The notes beneath the pieces are model-generated. The model was not told the DNA's origin. It saw nothing but the letters and a program-made list of their open reading frames with translations, and did not search any database. The position numbers and the translations under genes are program-made. Below are positions 54,338 to 62,814 of a DNA stretch of 64,000 nucleotides, piece by piece; positions within the stretch are counted from its first letter, which is position 1; each line of letters starts with the position of its first letter. The stretch covers positions 1 through 64,000 of the forward strand of contig CAYIZP010000001.1 of the NCBI GenBank assembly GCA_964367905.1, given 5' to 3'. This DNA is from CAUPWF01 sp964367905 (GTDB taxonomy: Bacteria > Bacillota > Clostridia > Lachnospirales > Lachnospiraceae).

Positions 54338-55741
54338 TTGGCTCCGAATCATGGACAAGCGAGAAAGTCATCCAATAAAGCTGTATTTATTATTGTTGGA
54401 ATCTTTGTGTTTTTGGTTTCTCTGTGTATTTTAGGAGGAATAGTATTCTATTCCTTTGTGTCTGAAGTAAGCCGGTTTGGTAGTATGACAAGCTATGATG
54501 AAATCCTAGAAGAGGAGGGTACACTGCCTAATCCATCCGAGTGGTATGGAATCGTGAATATATCCAATTACTCAGGACCAGAAGATATCAGCGGTGGATA
54601 TGAGGTATGGGGATATATAGACAGTGATGCTGTAGGTGATTATTTTGAACTATATGCAATTGCTCCATATAATAGCGAAGGCGCAAATATCCTGATGTCA
54701 TTTTATATCGATTTATATGATGATACATTTTATCCAATTGTAAATGAGTATAGCTGGATTTACGCCGATGCACCACTGAGAGAGGAAGATGCGCTATTTT
54801 ATAGTCCGACTTTTGAAGATGGAATATTGTCGGCTACCTATGAGTATGACTATAACGGAGAGAGTTTTACCATAGATTATACTATTGAACCAATTTCAGA
54901 TGATGATACAGAGATAACAGAAGATGATGTCAATGCTCAAATAGAGGATAACTCGCCACCACCAGATGCACCTATAGGGAGTGCTACATACCTAGGTGGG
55001 GAATCTCTCTTAGTCACGGTGTTTCTGGATGATAAGAACGCCTCGTCAGAACCTTGGGATAGTGCAGCTGTGGATGTGGCTAACCAATATATGGATGTGG
55101 CAGTGGATTATATGAAGCAAGAAGGCGAACGATACGGACAAGAAGTGGAACTCTACTATGGAGAGGGAGATTTGCAGTATTTTGCAGATGTTAATGTCGA
55201 CATGGAATCGGACGACCTAGAGGAACTCAATCAGCCCCTAGAAGCATTTTTAGAAGATAAGGTAGATGAAGAGGCTCTGATGGAGAAATACGATGTGAAT
55301 AGTATCGGGTATGTGTTTTTAATTAATGGACCAGGAGGAAGTTATTGCCTTCCGTTTGAAGAGGGGGACGGGGAACAGTGGCATAGAGAGAAGACTTGTG
55401 TATTCCTCTATGACATCTATGAACCAGGAGTGTTTGATAATCCAGCTACATATGCACATGAAATTATGCATATGTTCGGGGCGGTAGACCTATATGATGA
55501 GTTTATATATGATGGTGTGACGATGGACTTGGTAGAGTATGTGGAAGAGGTTTATCCGATGGAAATCATGTATACAACTTATACAGAAGAGGGGGGATAT
55601 ATGTATGACTATATCCCGAATTATATCTCGCCAATCACAGCATATGCGCTAGGATGGATTGATGAGACAGAAGAGATAGAAAACTTCCCAGAGCTCATAC
55701 GTGAGTATGATGCTTGCTTTGAAGAGAAGATGGTTTGGTAG
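54338..55741 (+). CDS. Membrane-anchored putative metallopeptidase (HExxH), 5' end uncertain
   Basis: The frame is open from the gap edge. A TTG at 54338 could start it, but no ribosome site is visible, so the true start may be in the gap; 467 residues are seen. A single membrane helix (~15-40) suggests an N-in, extracellular topology. The extracellular part is very acidic. Near the C-terminus HEIMHMFGAVDLYD has the HExxHxxGxxD arrangement of zinc metallopeptidases, and IMYTTYTEEG could be a Met-turn-like region. The middle (~225-330) includes VFLDDKNASS and YVFLINGPGGSYC. I do not recognise a named family. Substrate and biological role are unknown. Confidence 0.7.
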   Translation: MAPNHGQARKSSNKAVFIIVGIFVFLVSLCILGGIVFYSFVSEVSRFGSMTSYDEILEEEGTLPNPSEWYGIVNISNYSGPEDISGGYEVWGYIDSDAVGDYFELYAIAPYNSEGANILMSFYIDLYDDTFYPIVNEYSWIYADAPLREEDALFYSPTFEDGILSATYEYDYNGESFTIDYTIEPISDDDTEITEDDVNAQIEDNSPPPDAPIGSATYLGGESLLVTVFLDDKNASSEPWDSAAVDVANQYMDVAVDYMKQEGERYGQEVELYYGEGDLQYFADVNVDMESDDLEELNQPLEAFLEDKVDEEALMEKYDVNSIGYVFLINGPGGSYCLPFEEGDGEQWHREKTCVFLYDIYEPGVFDNPATYAHEIMHMFGAVDLYDEFIYDGVTMDLVEYVEEVYPMEIMYTTYTEEGGYMYDYIPNYISPITAYALGWIDETEEIENFPELIREYDACFEEKMVW

Positions 55742-55770
55742 TTGAAAAAAGGGTCTAATTGTGGTATGAT
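55742..55770 (+). promoter_or_regulatory. Promoter of ychF
   Basis: TTGAAA (55742-55747) and TATGAT (55765-55770) are exactly 17 bases apart. It starts directly after the stop codon of the metallopeptidase gene. Confidence 0.65.
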
Positions 55771-55811
55771 TCACAAGTTATATAAGGTATGTTAAAGACA
55801 GGAGATAGAAT

Positions 55812-56909
55812 ATGAAATTAGGAATCGTAGGACTTCCCAATGTAGGGAAAAGTACATTGTTTAACTCATTGACAAAGGCAGGAGCGGAATCGGCAAATTA
55901 TCCATTCTGTACTATTGATCCAAATGTGGGAGTTGTAACAGTACCAGATGTGCGTTTGGAGAAGTTAAAAGATATGTATCAGTCTAAGAAAGTCATTCCA
56001 GCAGCGATTGAATTTGTAGATATTGCAGGATTGGTTAAGGGTGCATCAAAAGGAGAAGGTTTGGGGAATCAATTCCTCGCGAATATTCGTGAAGTAGATG
56101 CCATCGTACATGTGGTGCGATGTTTTGAAGACTCGAATATCGTACATGTTGATGGAAGTATTCAGCCATTACGAGATATTGAGACAATCAACTTAGAGTT
56201 AATCTTCTCGGATATTGAGATGTTAGAGAGAAGATTAGCAAGAGCAAATAAGGGTGCTAGAAATGATAAGGCACTAGCAAAAGAAGTAGAGTTAATCAAA
56301 CGAATTCAAGCTCATCTAGAGAATGACAACATGGCAAAAAGTTTCGAATCAATTGATGAAGAGGAACAACTATTGGTTGACAGCTACAATTTGTTGACGA
56401 ATAAGCCAGTTATCTTTGCGGCAAACGTAACAGAGGAAGACTTGGCAGATGATGGTGTGGCTAACGAACACGTGAAGTCTGTACGCGAATTTGCAGAAAA
56501 AGAAGCATCAGAAGTATTTGTAGTCTGCGCTCAGATCGAGCAAGAAATCGCAGAATTGGATGATGACGAGAAGAAGATGTTCTTAGAGGACTTAGGGTTA
56601 GAAGAGTCTGGACTTGAGAAGTTGATTCGTGCAAGCTATAGTTTATTAGGGTTATTGAGTTATCTAACAGCGGGAGAGCAAGAAGTGCGTGCGTGGACAA
56701 TCACGAAGGGAACCAAGGCACCACAGGCAGCAGGAAAGATTCATACAGATTTCGAGCGAGGATTCATTCGAGCAGAAATTGTATGCTATGATGACCTTAT
56801 GGAGTGTGGTTCTTATGTAACTGCAAAAGAAAAAGGACTCGTTAGGCTAGAAGGTAAGGAATATGTTGTACAAGATGGAGATATCATTCTTTTCCGTTTT
56901 AATGTGTAG
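55812..56909 (+). CDS. ychF: Ribosome-associated P-loop ATPase YchF/OLA1
   Basis: The 365-residue protein is the conserved YchF nucleotidase, which prefers ATP, binds ribosomes and affects stress responses. GLPNVGKSTLFNSLTKAG (P-loop), ANYPFCTIDPNVGVV (switch I), DIAGLVKGASKGEGLGNQFL (switch II), and the C-terminal TGS domain (~280-363, ending DGDIILFRFNV) are all present. Length is standard. It has its own promoter and is followed by lgt after 42 bases. Confidence 0.97.
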   Translation: MKLGIVGLPNVGKSTLFNSLTKAGAESANYPFCTIDPNVGVVTVPDVRLEKLKDMYQSKKVIPAAIEFVDIAGLVKGASKGEGLGNQFLANIREVDAIVHVVRCFEDSNIVHVDGSIQPLRDIETINLELIFSDIEMLERRLARANKGARNDKALAKEVELIKRIQAHLENDNMAKSFESIDEEEQLLVDSYNLLTNKPVIFAANVTEEDLADDGVANEHVKSVREFAEKEASEVFVVCAQIEQEIAELDDDEKKMFLEDLGLEESGLEKLIRASYSLLGLLSYLTAGEQEVRAWTITKGTKAPQAAGKIHTDFERGFIRAEIVCYDDLMECGSYVTAKEKGLVRLEGKEYVVQDGDIILFRFNV

Positions 56910-56951
56910 TAGATATTTAGATACTTAGATACTGGAAAGTGAGGACATTAG

Positions 56952-57815
56952 GTGGAAAAATCAATTATATTTCCGAATATAGGATTAGAGTTAAATAATG
57001 TTGGACAATCCATAACAATCTTTGGTTTCGAGATTGCATTCTATGGAATCATCATTGCACTTGGAGTGATGGCAGGGGTTTTGATAGCAGCATTAGAAGC
57101 AAAGCGAACAGGGCAAAACCCAGAAACCTATTTTGATATGGCGATTTATGCAGTCATCTTCTCGATCATCGGTGCAAGAATTTATTATGTCATCTTCTCA
57201 TGGGATCAATACAAAGATGATCTACTTCAGATATTTAATATCCGCCAAGGTGGACTCGCCATCTATGGAGGAGTAATCGCAGCTGTTATTACGGTATTCC
57301 TATTTGGTAAAATCAAGAAGTTGAGTTGGCTACAGTTGATGGATACAGCGATTATGGGATTGATTGCAGGGCAGATGATAGGACGCTGGGGAAACTTCTT
57401 CAACCGGGAAGCATTTGGAGACTATACGAACTCGCTATTAGCAATGCAATTGCCATTAGAATCAGTAAGAGCAGGAGATGTTACAGACTTAATGATGGAG
57501 AATCTAGTCAATGTAGGGGGCATGGATTTCATCCAAGTACACCCAACATTCTTATATGAGTCATTATGGAATTTAGGAGTGTTACTATTTTTATTTTGGT
57601 TCAAGACACGAAAGAAATTTCAAGGGGAAATGATGCTATGTTATTTCATTGGCTATGGAATAGGAAGATTCTGGATCGAAGGACTTAGAACCGATCAATT
57701 GCAGATTGCAAATGGTTGGGCGATATCTCAGATAGTAGCAGTCGCAATGGTGGTTATATCATTAGGGATTATTATCGTCACGAGAATGAAAATAAAGAAA
57801 ACAAATTACCAATGA
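56952..57815 (+). CDS. lgt: Prolipoprotein diacylglyceryl transferase
   Basis: The 287-residue membrane enzyme attaches diacylglycerol to the lipobox Cys of lipoproteins. It should process the two binding proteins at 819 and 25805. About seven membrane helices are present. The signature GRWGNFFNREAFG, the HPTFLYES segment and GIGRFWIEGLRTDQL are diagnostic. Translation begins at a GTG; AGGA lies upstream. A two-way terminator follows at 57842. Confidence 0.95.
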   Translation: MEKSIIFPNIGLELNNVGQSITIFGFEIAFYGIIIALGVMAGVLIAALEAKRTGQNPETYFDMAIYAVIFSIIGARIYYVIFSWDQYKDDLLQIFNIRQGGLAIYGGVIAAVITVFLFGKIKKLSWLQLMDTAIMGLIAGQMIGRWGNFFNREAFGDYTNSLLAMQLPLESVRAGDVTDLMMENLVNVGGMDFIQVHPTFLYESLWNLGVLLFLFWFKTRKKFQGEMMLCYFIGYGIGRFWIEGLRTDQLQIANGWAISQIVAVAMVVISLGIIIVTRMKIKKTNYQ

Positions 57816-57841
57816 AACAGGAAAGAAAATAAGAAAAATAT

Positions 57842-57895
57842 AAAAGGGATGAAACTGAAAACGCAAATACATTTTCAGTTTCATCCCTTTTGTTA
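57842..57895. terminator. Two-way terminator between lgt and the PBP gene
   Basis: A perfect 20-bp stem (57842-57861 with 57872-57891) has a 10-base loop and T-runs at both outer ends (TTTT on each strand). It serves the converging lgt and penicillin-binding-protein transcripts. Confidence 0.9.
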
Positions 57896-57920
57896 ATATT
57901 GACTGCTCTGTAGTTATTTG

Positions 57921-60467
57921 TTACGGAGCTGGAGTCGGAGTTGCTTCTGGAGTTGTCTCTGGAGTTGTCTCTGGAGTTGTCTCTGGAGTTGTCTCTGGAG
58001 TCGTCTCCGGAGACGGTTCCGGAGTTGGAGCCGGTATGAGATCTTGCACTACCTGATGCGCCTCGGAAGTACTTGTACACACACCACTGGATGTAGTTCC
58101 AGGTGCAAAATATTCGTACGTAACAGGGCATTTATATAGTGGTGCTGGTTGAATCGAACCATCAGGATTCACAGTTGGTGTACCAGGAGTTGCTGGTGGA
58201 TTCACCGTTTCGTCTCTTGGAACCAATCCTGTAATCGAACAAACTCCTTTTCGAACAATCGATGAAGGCATCTCGAAATCTTGTGTTTCTAAGTCCTCAT
58301 GGACACGCTTCATGATGCTGGACCACATGGCATTTCTCCAAGTATTAGATCCTGGCAATTCATAAGGGTTATCGTATCCGCCCCAAACTGCAGCGGCGTA
58401 ATAAGGTGTATATCCTACAAACCAGATATCTTTATCATCGTTTGTGGTACCAGTCTTACCTGCGGCTGGTTGGCTGCCTAGAGAGGCAGCGGTACCTGTA
58501 CCGCGTTGGATAACGCCTGTCATGGCATCGGTAATCAATGCAGCAGTTGTTTCACTCACTACTACATGTGTTTCTGGTGTCTTATCAATGAGTACGTTGC
58601 CTTCATGGTCTAAAATCTGTGTATAGAACATTGGCTCTGTGTAGACCCCTCCGTTTGCAAGGGATGCATAGGCAGCTGTAAGCTGTAGGTTTGTGACACC
58701 ATAGGTTAAGCCTCCCAATGCAGTAGAGGCACCTGTGTCAGTATTGCCCTCTTCATCAGGTTCATATAATAAATCCTCAAATCCAAATTTTTGTAAATAA
58801 TCCATGCTCACTTCGGATGAGATGTCATCAAAGGTTTGAGCAACGATAGAGTTGGCAGATTGCTCGATTGCTGAGCGCATGGTCATGGTGCCCCTCCATC
58901 CAGCAATGGCCTTTGTAGAACCTTCTGGAGTGTAGCTTGAATCACTCTTTGAGGTTGCTAAAGTATGCGTGCCTAAATCTAGGGCTGGTGCATATGTGGA
59001 AACAATCTTGAATGTCGAACCTGGTTGACGATAGGTCTCTGTTGCACGGTTTAGAGAAAGACTAGTTTCCTTCTCGCCACGTCCACCTACAAGGGCTACT
59101 ACATGACCGGTTTCAGGATCCATAATGGAGAAAGAAGCCTGCGGTTGTGGATTTACGAACAAAGTCTCATATACGGTATCTGAAGCAGTTACGGTTAATG
59201 TTTCTTTGTATTGTTCTACTGCAGCATAAGCATCCTCTTCTGTATCATATAGAAGACCCTCGTTCTTGCCTAGAGTTTCCTCCGCCCAAGAGGCAAACAT
59301 CTGCTTGCTATAGTTTTCATCTGTTCCATCTGCGCGAACGATACTATAAGCAAAATCGACCTCCCAATCAATGGTAGAAGGATAGTTGTCAGAGTCGTTC
59401 ATCTCTTCATCGGCAATCAGCTGAATTGCAGGGTCTTGTGTAGAGTAAATGGTAAGTCCTTGTGTATAGAGAGCCTTTTCGGCTTCTTCAGGTGTATATC
59501 CTAGTTCTTCCTCCAAATCGTCTAAAACTTGTCCGATCATGGCATCTGTAAAATACGAATATGGGGAAGAGTCCACTGTATAGGCCTCATTGTTGGCGGC
59601 GATTCGAGTGTACACATCGGTATCGGCCAACGCGGTTTCCAATTCTTCTGCAGTGATGAATCCATAACTAGCCATATCTTCCAATACCTTTATCCGTCTT
59701 TCGTCATTTGCTTCTGGATATGTGATTGGATTATATCCGGTAGGGTTTTTTGTAATCCCTGCAATCACGGCGCACTCGGATAGTGTCAACTCGGAAACAT
59801 CTTTATTAAAATATCGCTCGGAAGCCGACTGAACACCAAGGGTGTTCTGGCCCAAGTTGATAGTATTTAAATAGTTCTCTAAGATAGCATCCTTATCCAT
59901 TTCATCTTCTAATTGGAGTGCGAGATGAATCTCTTGCATCTTACGAATGACACTTTCATAAGTCGTTTCACTCATAAATGAAGTAAAAACAGTAGTCTTA
60001 ATCAATTGTTGTGTAATCGTACTACCACCCTGAGAGAAATCTCCTCCTGAAGTAATGCCAACTACGGCTGAACGCAAGATACCTGTAGGGTCAATTCCCT
60101 CATGCTCATAGAAACGGTGATCCTCAATCGCTAGAAACGCATCTTCTAACTCATTGGGAATTTCCTCTAGAGAGCGATATACACGGTTTGCTCCTGCTGC
60201 AACAAGAGTTTCCACCTCATTTCCCGCCTGATCATAGACAAAAGTTGTAAATGCATCAGGGGAAACATCCTCTGGACCAACTTCTGGTGCCTCAGAAAAT
60301 ACATTTCCTATAAATGTAATGAGTCCAACGACTACCATATAGATTGCAACAACCGAGGTAAGGGCTAGTATGTGGAAAAAATATACGCCTACGCGCTTTC
60401 TTCTTACAGTTCCTTTTTTTGCTATTTTTTTCTCTTTATCATAAATGTTCTTATTACCATAATTCAT
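57921..60467 (-). CDS. Class A penicillin-binding protein (transglycosylase/transpeptidase)
   Basis: The ATG at 60467 follows AAGGAGG; an upstream in-frame ATG at 60494 has no such site. The product has 848 residues. A basic cytoplasmic tail leads to one membrane helix (~35-60). The GT51 glycosyltransferase (~95-270) has EDHRFYEHEGIDP with the catalytic Glu and GGSTITQQL. The transpeptidase (~400-760) has GSTFKI (SxxK serine), SANS (SxN) and GKTGTTND (KTG). The tail is a Pro/Glu/Thr repeat region. It polymerises and cross-links peptidoglycan at the outer membrane face. It is monocistronic, with terminator behind. Confidence 0.95.
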   Translation of the reverse strand: MNYGNKNIYDKEKKIAKKGTVRRKRVGVYFFHILALTSVVAIYMVVVGLITFIGNVFSEAPEVGPEDVSPDAFTTFVYDQAGNEVETLVAAGANRVYRSLEEIPNELEDAFLAIEDHRFYEHEGIDPTGILRSAVVGITSGGDFSQGGSTITQQLIKTTVFTSFMSETTYESVIRKMQEIHLALQLEDEMDKDAILENYLNTINLGQNTLGVQSASERYFNKDVSELTLSECAVIAGITKNPTGYNPITYPEANDERRIKVLEDMASYGFITAEELETALADTDVYTRIAANNEAYTVDSSPYSYFTDAMIGQVLDDLEEELGYTPEEAEKALYTQGLTIYSTQDPAIQLIADEEMNDSDNYPSTIDWEVDFAYSIVRADGTDENYSKQMFASWAEETLGKNEGLLYDTEEDAYAAVEQYKETLTVTASDTVYETLFVNPQPQASFSIMDPETGHVVALVGGRGEKETSLSLNRATETYRQPGSTFKIVSTYAPALDLGTHTLATSKSDSSYTPEGSTKAIAGWRGTMTMRSAIEQSANSIVAQTFDDISSEVSMDYLQKFGFEDLLYEPDEEGNTDTGASTALGGLTYGVTNLQLTAAYASLANGGVYTEPMFYTQILDHEGNVLIDKTPETHVVVSETTAALITDAMTGVIQRGTGTAASLGSQPAAGKTGTTNDDKDIWFVGYTPYYAAAVWGGYDNPYELPGSNTWRNAMWSSIMKRVHEDLETQDFEMPSSIVRKGVCSITGLVPRDETVNPPATPGTPTVNPDGSIQPAPLYKCPVTYEYFAPGTTSSGVCTSTSEAHQVVQDLIPAPTPEPSPETTPETTPETTPETTPETTPEATPTPAP
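57945..58005 (-). repeat. 12-bp tandem repeat encoding the PBP C-terminal ETTP tail
   Basis: About five units of a 12-base repeat encode ETTP near the C-terminus of the penicillin-binding protein. The forward strand unit reads GGAGTTGTCTCT. Copy number may vary. Confidence 0.8.
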
Positions 60468-60492
60468 GTATAAAAACCTCCTTATCCGATAC

Positions 60493-60498
60493 ATTATA
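60493..60498 (-). promoter_or_regulatory. -10 hexamer for the PBP gene
   Basis: On the reverse strand TATAAT lies 25 bases upstream of the chosen start codon at 60467. The -35 is weak. If real, the in-frame ATG at 60494 would fall at or before the transcription start, supporting the downstream start. Confidence 0.4.
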
Positions 60499-60589
60499 CC
60501 AAATGTAGATTGCGAAATAAAGAAAAAGTTACGAAAACCATCCTCATATAGAGAGGAATTAATAAAATCTAAAGAAATTCGTCACAAAT

Positions 60590-61237
60590 TTATTTCAGAA
60601 TAATACTATTAATGACCCACATACGTTCTTGCATAAAGGAAAGTCCATTTCCACAGTATTCACAAGTTTTGGCGTTTAGTGAAGTTAGGGGAGCACCACA
60701 GTTTTCGCAGCTAAAAGTGAGCACTTCATGATTCGCTTCATTTTTAAAGAACAGTGTATATTCTGTTTCATATCGTTCTTGTTTTAGCTTACCATTTATT
60801 TTTAGCTCGAAAGCAGTTTGCAATTTTATTGTTGCACTTTCTGAAGATTTTATGTAATTGGATATTGCCGTATTGTGAAATCTCAATGAAGAGGTTTCCC
60901 CAGCATAGCGAGAGGCAAGTTTTTGAGCAGATACAGACGCATTTCCCTCTAGTTGGGAGATGTCATTGAAAATCAATGCGATACTTCGTTCTATATCCGC
61001 CTTTGCTTTTTCTAAATCAAAATCAGGATAGTCCCTGAGTATTCGTGGTAGATACAAGCTATCCCCACCGCTGAGTGATTTTGGTTTTGTATCATATTGT
61101 TTGTCAGCGTCCACGACCATGTCTACAATCTGGCTAATTCCACTTCGCTTAATCTTGTTGATGATGCGATTGATCGCGATGACGATACACAATATGATTA
61201 CGAGTATAATTAAAATTATAACAATAAAAGTTTCCAT
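60590..61237 (-). CDS. Small membrane protein with C-terminal zinc ribbon, unknown function
   Basis: The 215-residue protein begins with a single membrane helix (~4-25). The cytoplasmic part (~35-170) has the look of a Tim44/DUF-type accessory domain: PDFDLEKAKADIERSIALIFNDI, then RFHNTAISNYIKS. A zinc-ribbon (CENCGAPL and CEYCGNGL) lies at ~180-200. AGGTGGG precedes the ATG on the reverse strand, and a good promoter lies upstream. I do not recognise a named family, so no function is claimed. The gene is single and divergent from the diguanylate cyclase gene. Confidence 0.75.
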   Translation of the reverse strand: METFIVIILIILVIILCIVIAINRIINKIKRSGISQIVDMVVDADKQYDTKPKSLSGGDSLYLPRILRDYPDFDLEKAKADIERSIALIFNDISQLEGNASVSAQKLASRYAGETSSLRFHNTAISNYIKSSESATIKLQTAFELKINGKLKQERYETEYTLFFKNEANHEVLTFSCENCGAPLTSLNAKTCEYCGNGLSFMQERMWVINSIILK

Positions 61238-61273
61238 GATTCATTCCCACCTGTCAATAAATTTGAATTATTT

Positions 61274-61302
61274 TATTATAAAGGATAAAAGCAAAAAAGA
61301 CA
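61274..61302 (-). promoter_or_regulatory. Promoter for the zinc-ribbon membrane protein gene
   Basis: On the reverse strand TTGTCT (61297-61302) and TATAAT (61274-61279) are 17 bases apart. They are divergent from the forward promoter at 61317. Confidence 0.55.
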
Positions 61303-61316
61303 ATATGATAGAAATG

Positions 61317-61345
61317 ATTGAAAATGAAATCAGAAGTTGATATAA
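61317..61345 (+). promoter_or_regulatory. Promoter for the diguanylate cyclase gene
   Basis: TTGAAA (61317-61322) and TATAAT (61340-61345) have 17-base spacing, 45 bases before the start codon at 61391. Confidence 0.65.
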
Positions 61346-61390
61346 TAATAAGCAGTTGAAGCATTTATAGAAGTATAGGAAGAGTGACTT

Positions 61391-62719
61391 ATGGAAAAAT
61401 TTAGAAATTGGTTAAACAATGCATCAGTGCAGAAGAAGTTTGTTCCGCTACGCTGGCTTATTATTATGAGTATGGTGTTTATTAGTTTGTTTTCATTTTT
61501 TTCGGTTGGTATGGTAAATAGTTCCTCGGAGCGAATTATCGATGATAATGTAAGAAATAAAGAGCAGTTGAGTGCGATTATCCGAAACATGTATGTATGC
61601 CGTGTTCTAGGAAGAGATATCTTGTTTGCGAAAGATGAAGATATCAAAGAGAGCTACTACGATGATTATATCGCGGCATTCGACGACCTAGATAATAAGA
61701 TGGAGGAATTCTCTACGCATTTATCAGGTAGTCAGTTGGACGAATTTACAAGTATAATCGAAGAAAAAGATGTGTATAAGGATAGTATGATTCTATCTGC
61801 CGATATCTGGATTGGTGGAGGCTCATACGATGAGGCCTTAGAGGCGCTACAGATAGTTACACCAATTGCAAATGATTTCTTCGGAAGTATTGATGAGTTT
61901 TCATTGGAAGAAGAAAATCTGATGAACCAGGCACTTCGTAGAAATGATGACCTAGTACTATCTATTCTGATCGCAGGGGCAGTGTTGAACATTATTGTTA
62001 TCTTGGCGGTGACATTGTTCATTAAATTCTTCTCCATATACATGAGTACAAGCTTAGTGACACTCGAACAGTCTATGTCCAAGATTGCTGAAACAGGCAA
62101 CATGAAGGTTGAGATTCCAAGTGAACTCTACACCAAGGATGAGGTTGGTCAAATCGCTAGCGTAGCTAATAACATGAAGTTGATGTTACTAGAATATTCC
62201 TTTAAGGACACATTGACAGGAGGATATAACGCAAAGGCGTATCATGAGGAGCTAGATGACTTATTCGGTTCGGGAAGCGATGAAAAGGAAGTCTGGTGTG
62301 TTATCTCTGATATGAACAATTTGAAATTGATTAATGATGATTTGGGTCACCTAGAAGGTGATAACGCAATCCGTAATTCTTATTATTCACTCAATGAGAA
62401 TTTCAATCCATATGGAAAAACCTTCCGTATGGGTGGAGATGAATTTGTGTCGTTATTGACAGGGTGCACCAAGGAACAATTGGAGAAGGCGGTAGGAGAC
62501 ATCACAAATCAAATCAATAGAATGAATGCAAATAATGAGTGTAAATTTTCACTTGCAATTGGCTATGATAGATTCGTAGGGAGCACGATAGAAGAGTATA
62601 CGGAATTCTTCAAGGTAGTAGATAAAAAGATGTATGATAATAAGTTAGCAAGTAAACAAGCAAGATTGAATGCTCGAGTGGTACAAGAGTTGGAAGAAGT
62701 CAAAGAACAAGAAAAATAA
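61391..62719 (+). CDS. Membrane-bound diguanylate cyclase (GGDEF)
   Basis: The 442-residue protein should make cyclic di-GMP. Membrane helix 1 (~20-42) and helix 2 (~195-222) flank a helical extracellular sensor of about 150 residues, resembling the four-helix-bundle class. A HAMP-like linker is followed by the GGDEF domain (~270-430), with DMNNLKLINDDLGHLEGD and an intact active-site RMGGDEF. The inhibitory RxxD site normally a few residues before GGDEF is absent (the stretch there reads NPYGKTF), so product inhibition should be reduced. The signal sensed is unknown. No PilZ or EAL protein is in the window. Confidence 0.93.
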   Translation: MEKFRNWLNNASVQKKFVPLRWLIIMSMVFISLFSFFSVGMVNSSSERIIDDNVRNKEQLSAIIRNMYVCRVLGRDILFAKDEDIKESYYDDYIAAFDDLDNKMEEFSTHLSGSQLDEFTSIIEEKDVYKDSMILSADIWIGGGSYDEALEALQIVTPIANDFFGSIDEFSLEEENLMNQALRRNDDLVLSILIAGAVLNIIVILAVTLFIKFFSIYMSTSLVTLEQSMSKIAETGNMKVEIPSELYTKDEVGQIASVANNMKLMLLEYSFKDTLTGGYNAKAYHEELDDLFGSGSDEKEVWCVISDMNNLKLINDDLGHLEGDNAIRNSYYSLNENFNPYGKTFRMGGDEFVSLLTGCTKEQLEKAVGDITNQINRMNANNECKFSLAIGYDRFVGSTIEEYTEFFKVVDKKMYDNKLASKQARLNARVVQELEEVKEQEK

Positions 62720-62724
62720 AGCTG

Positions 62725-62757
62725 AGAATGTGTGGTTGGATAAGCCACACATTTTCT
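62725..62757 (+). terminator. Terminator after the diguanylate cyclase gene
   Basis: AATGTGTGG (62727-62735) pairs with CCACACATT (62745-62753), and outer A/T pairs extend the stem. A short TTCT follows, so the T-run is weak. Confidence 0.65.
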
Positions 62758-62814
62758 GCAAGAAGAATTTTACCAAATCGAACAAGGAATTATGGAAAAA
62801 GCAAGGAGGAGTTG

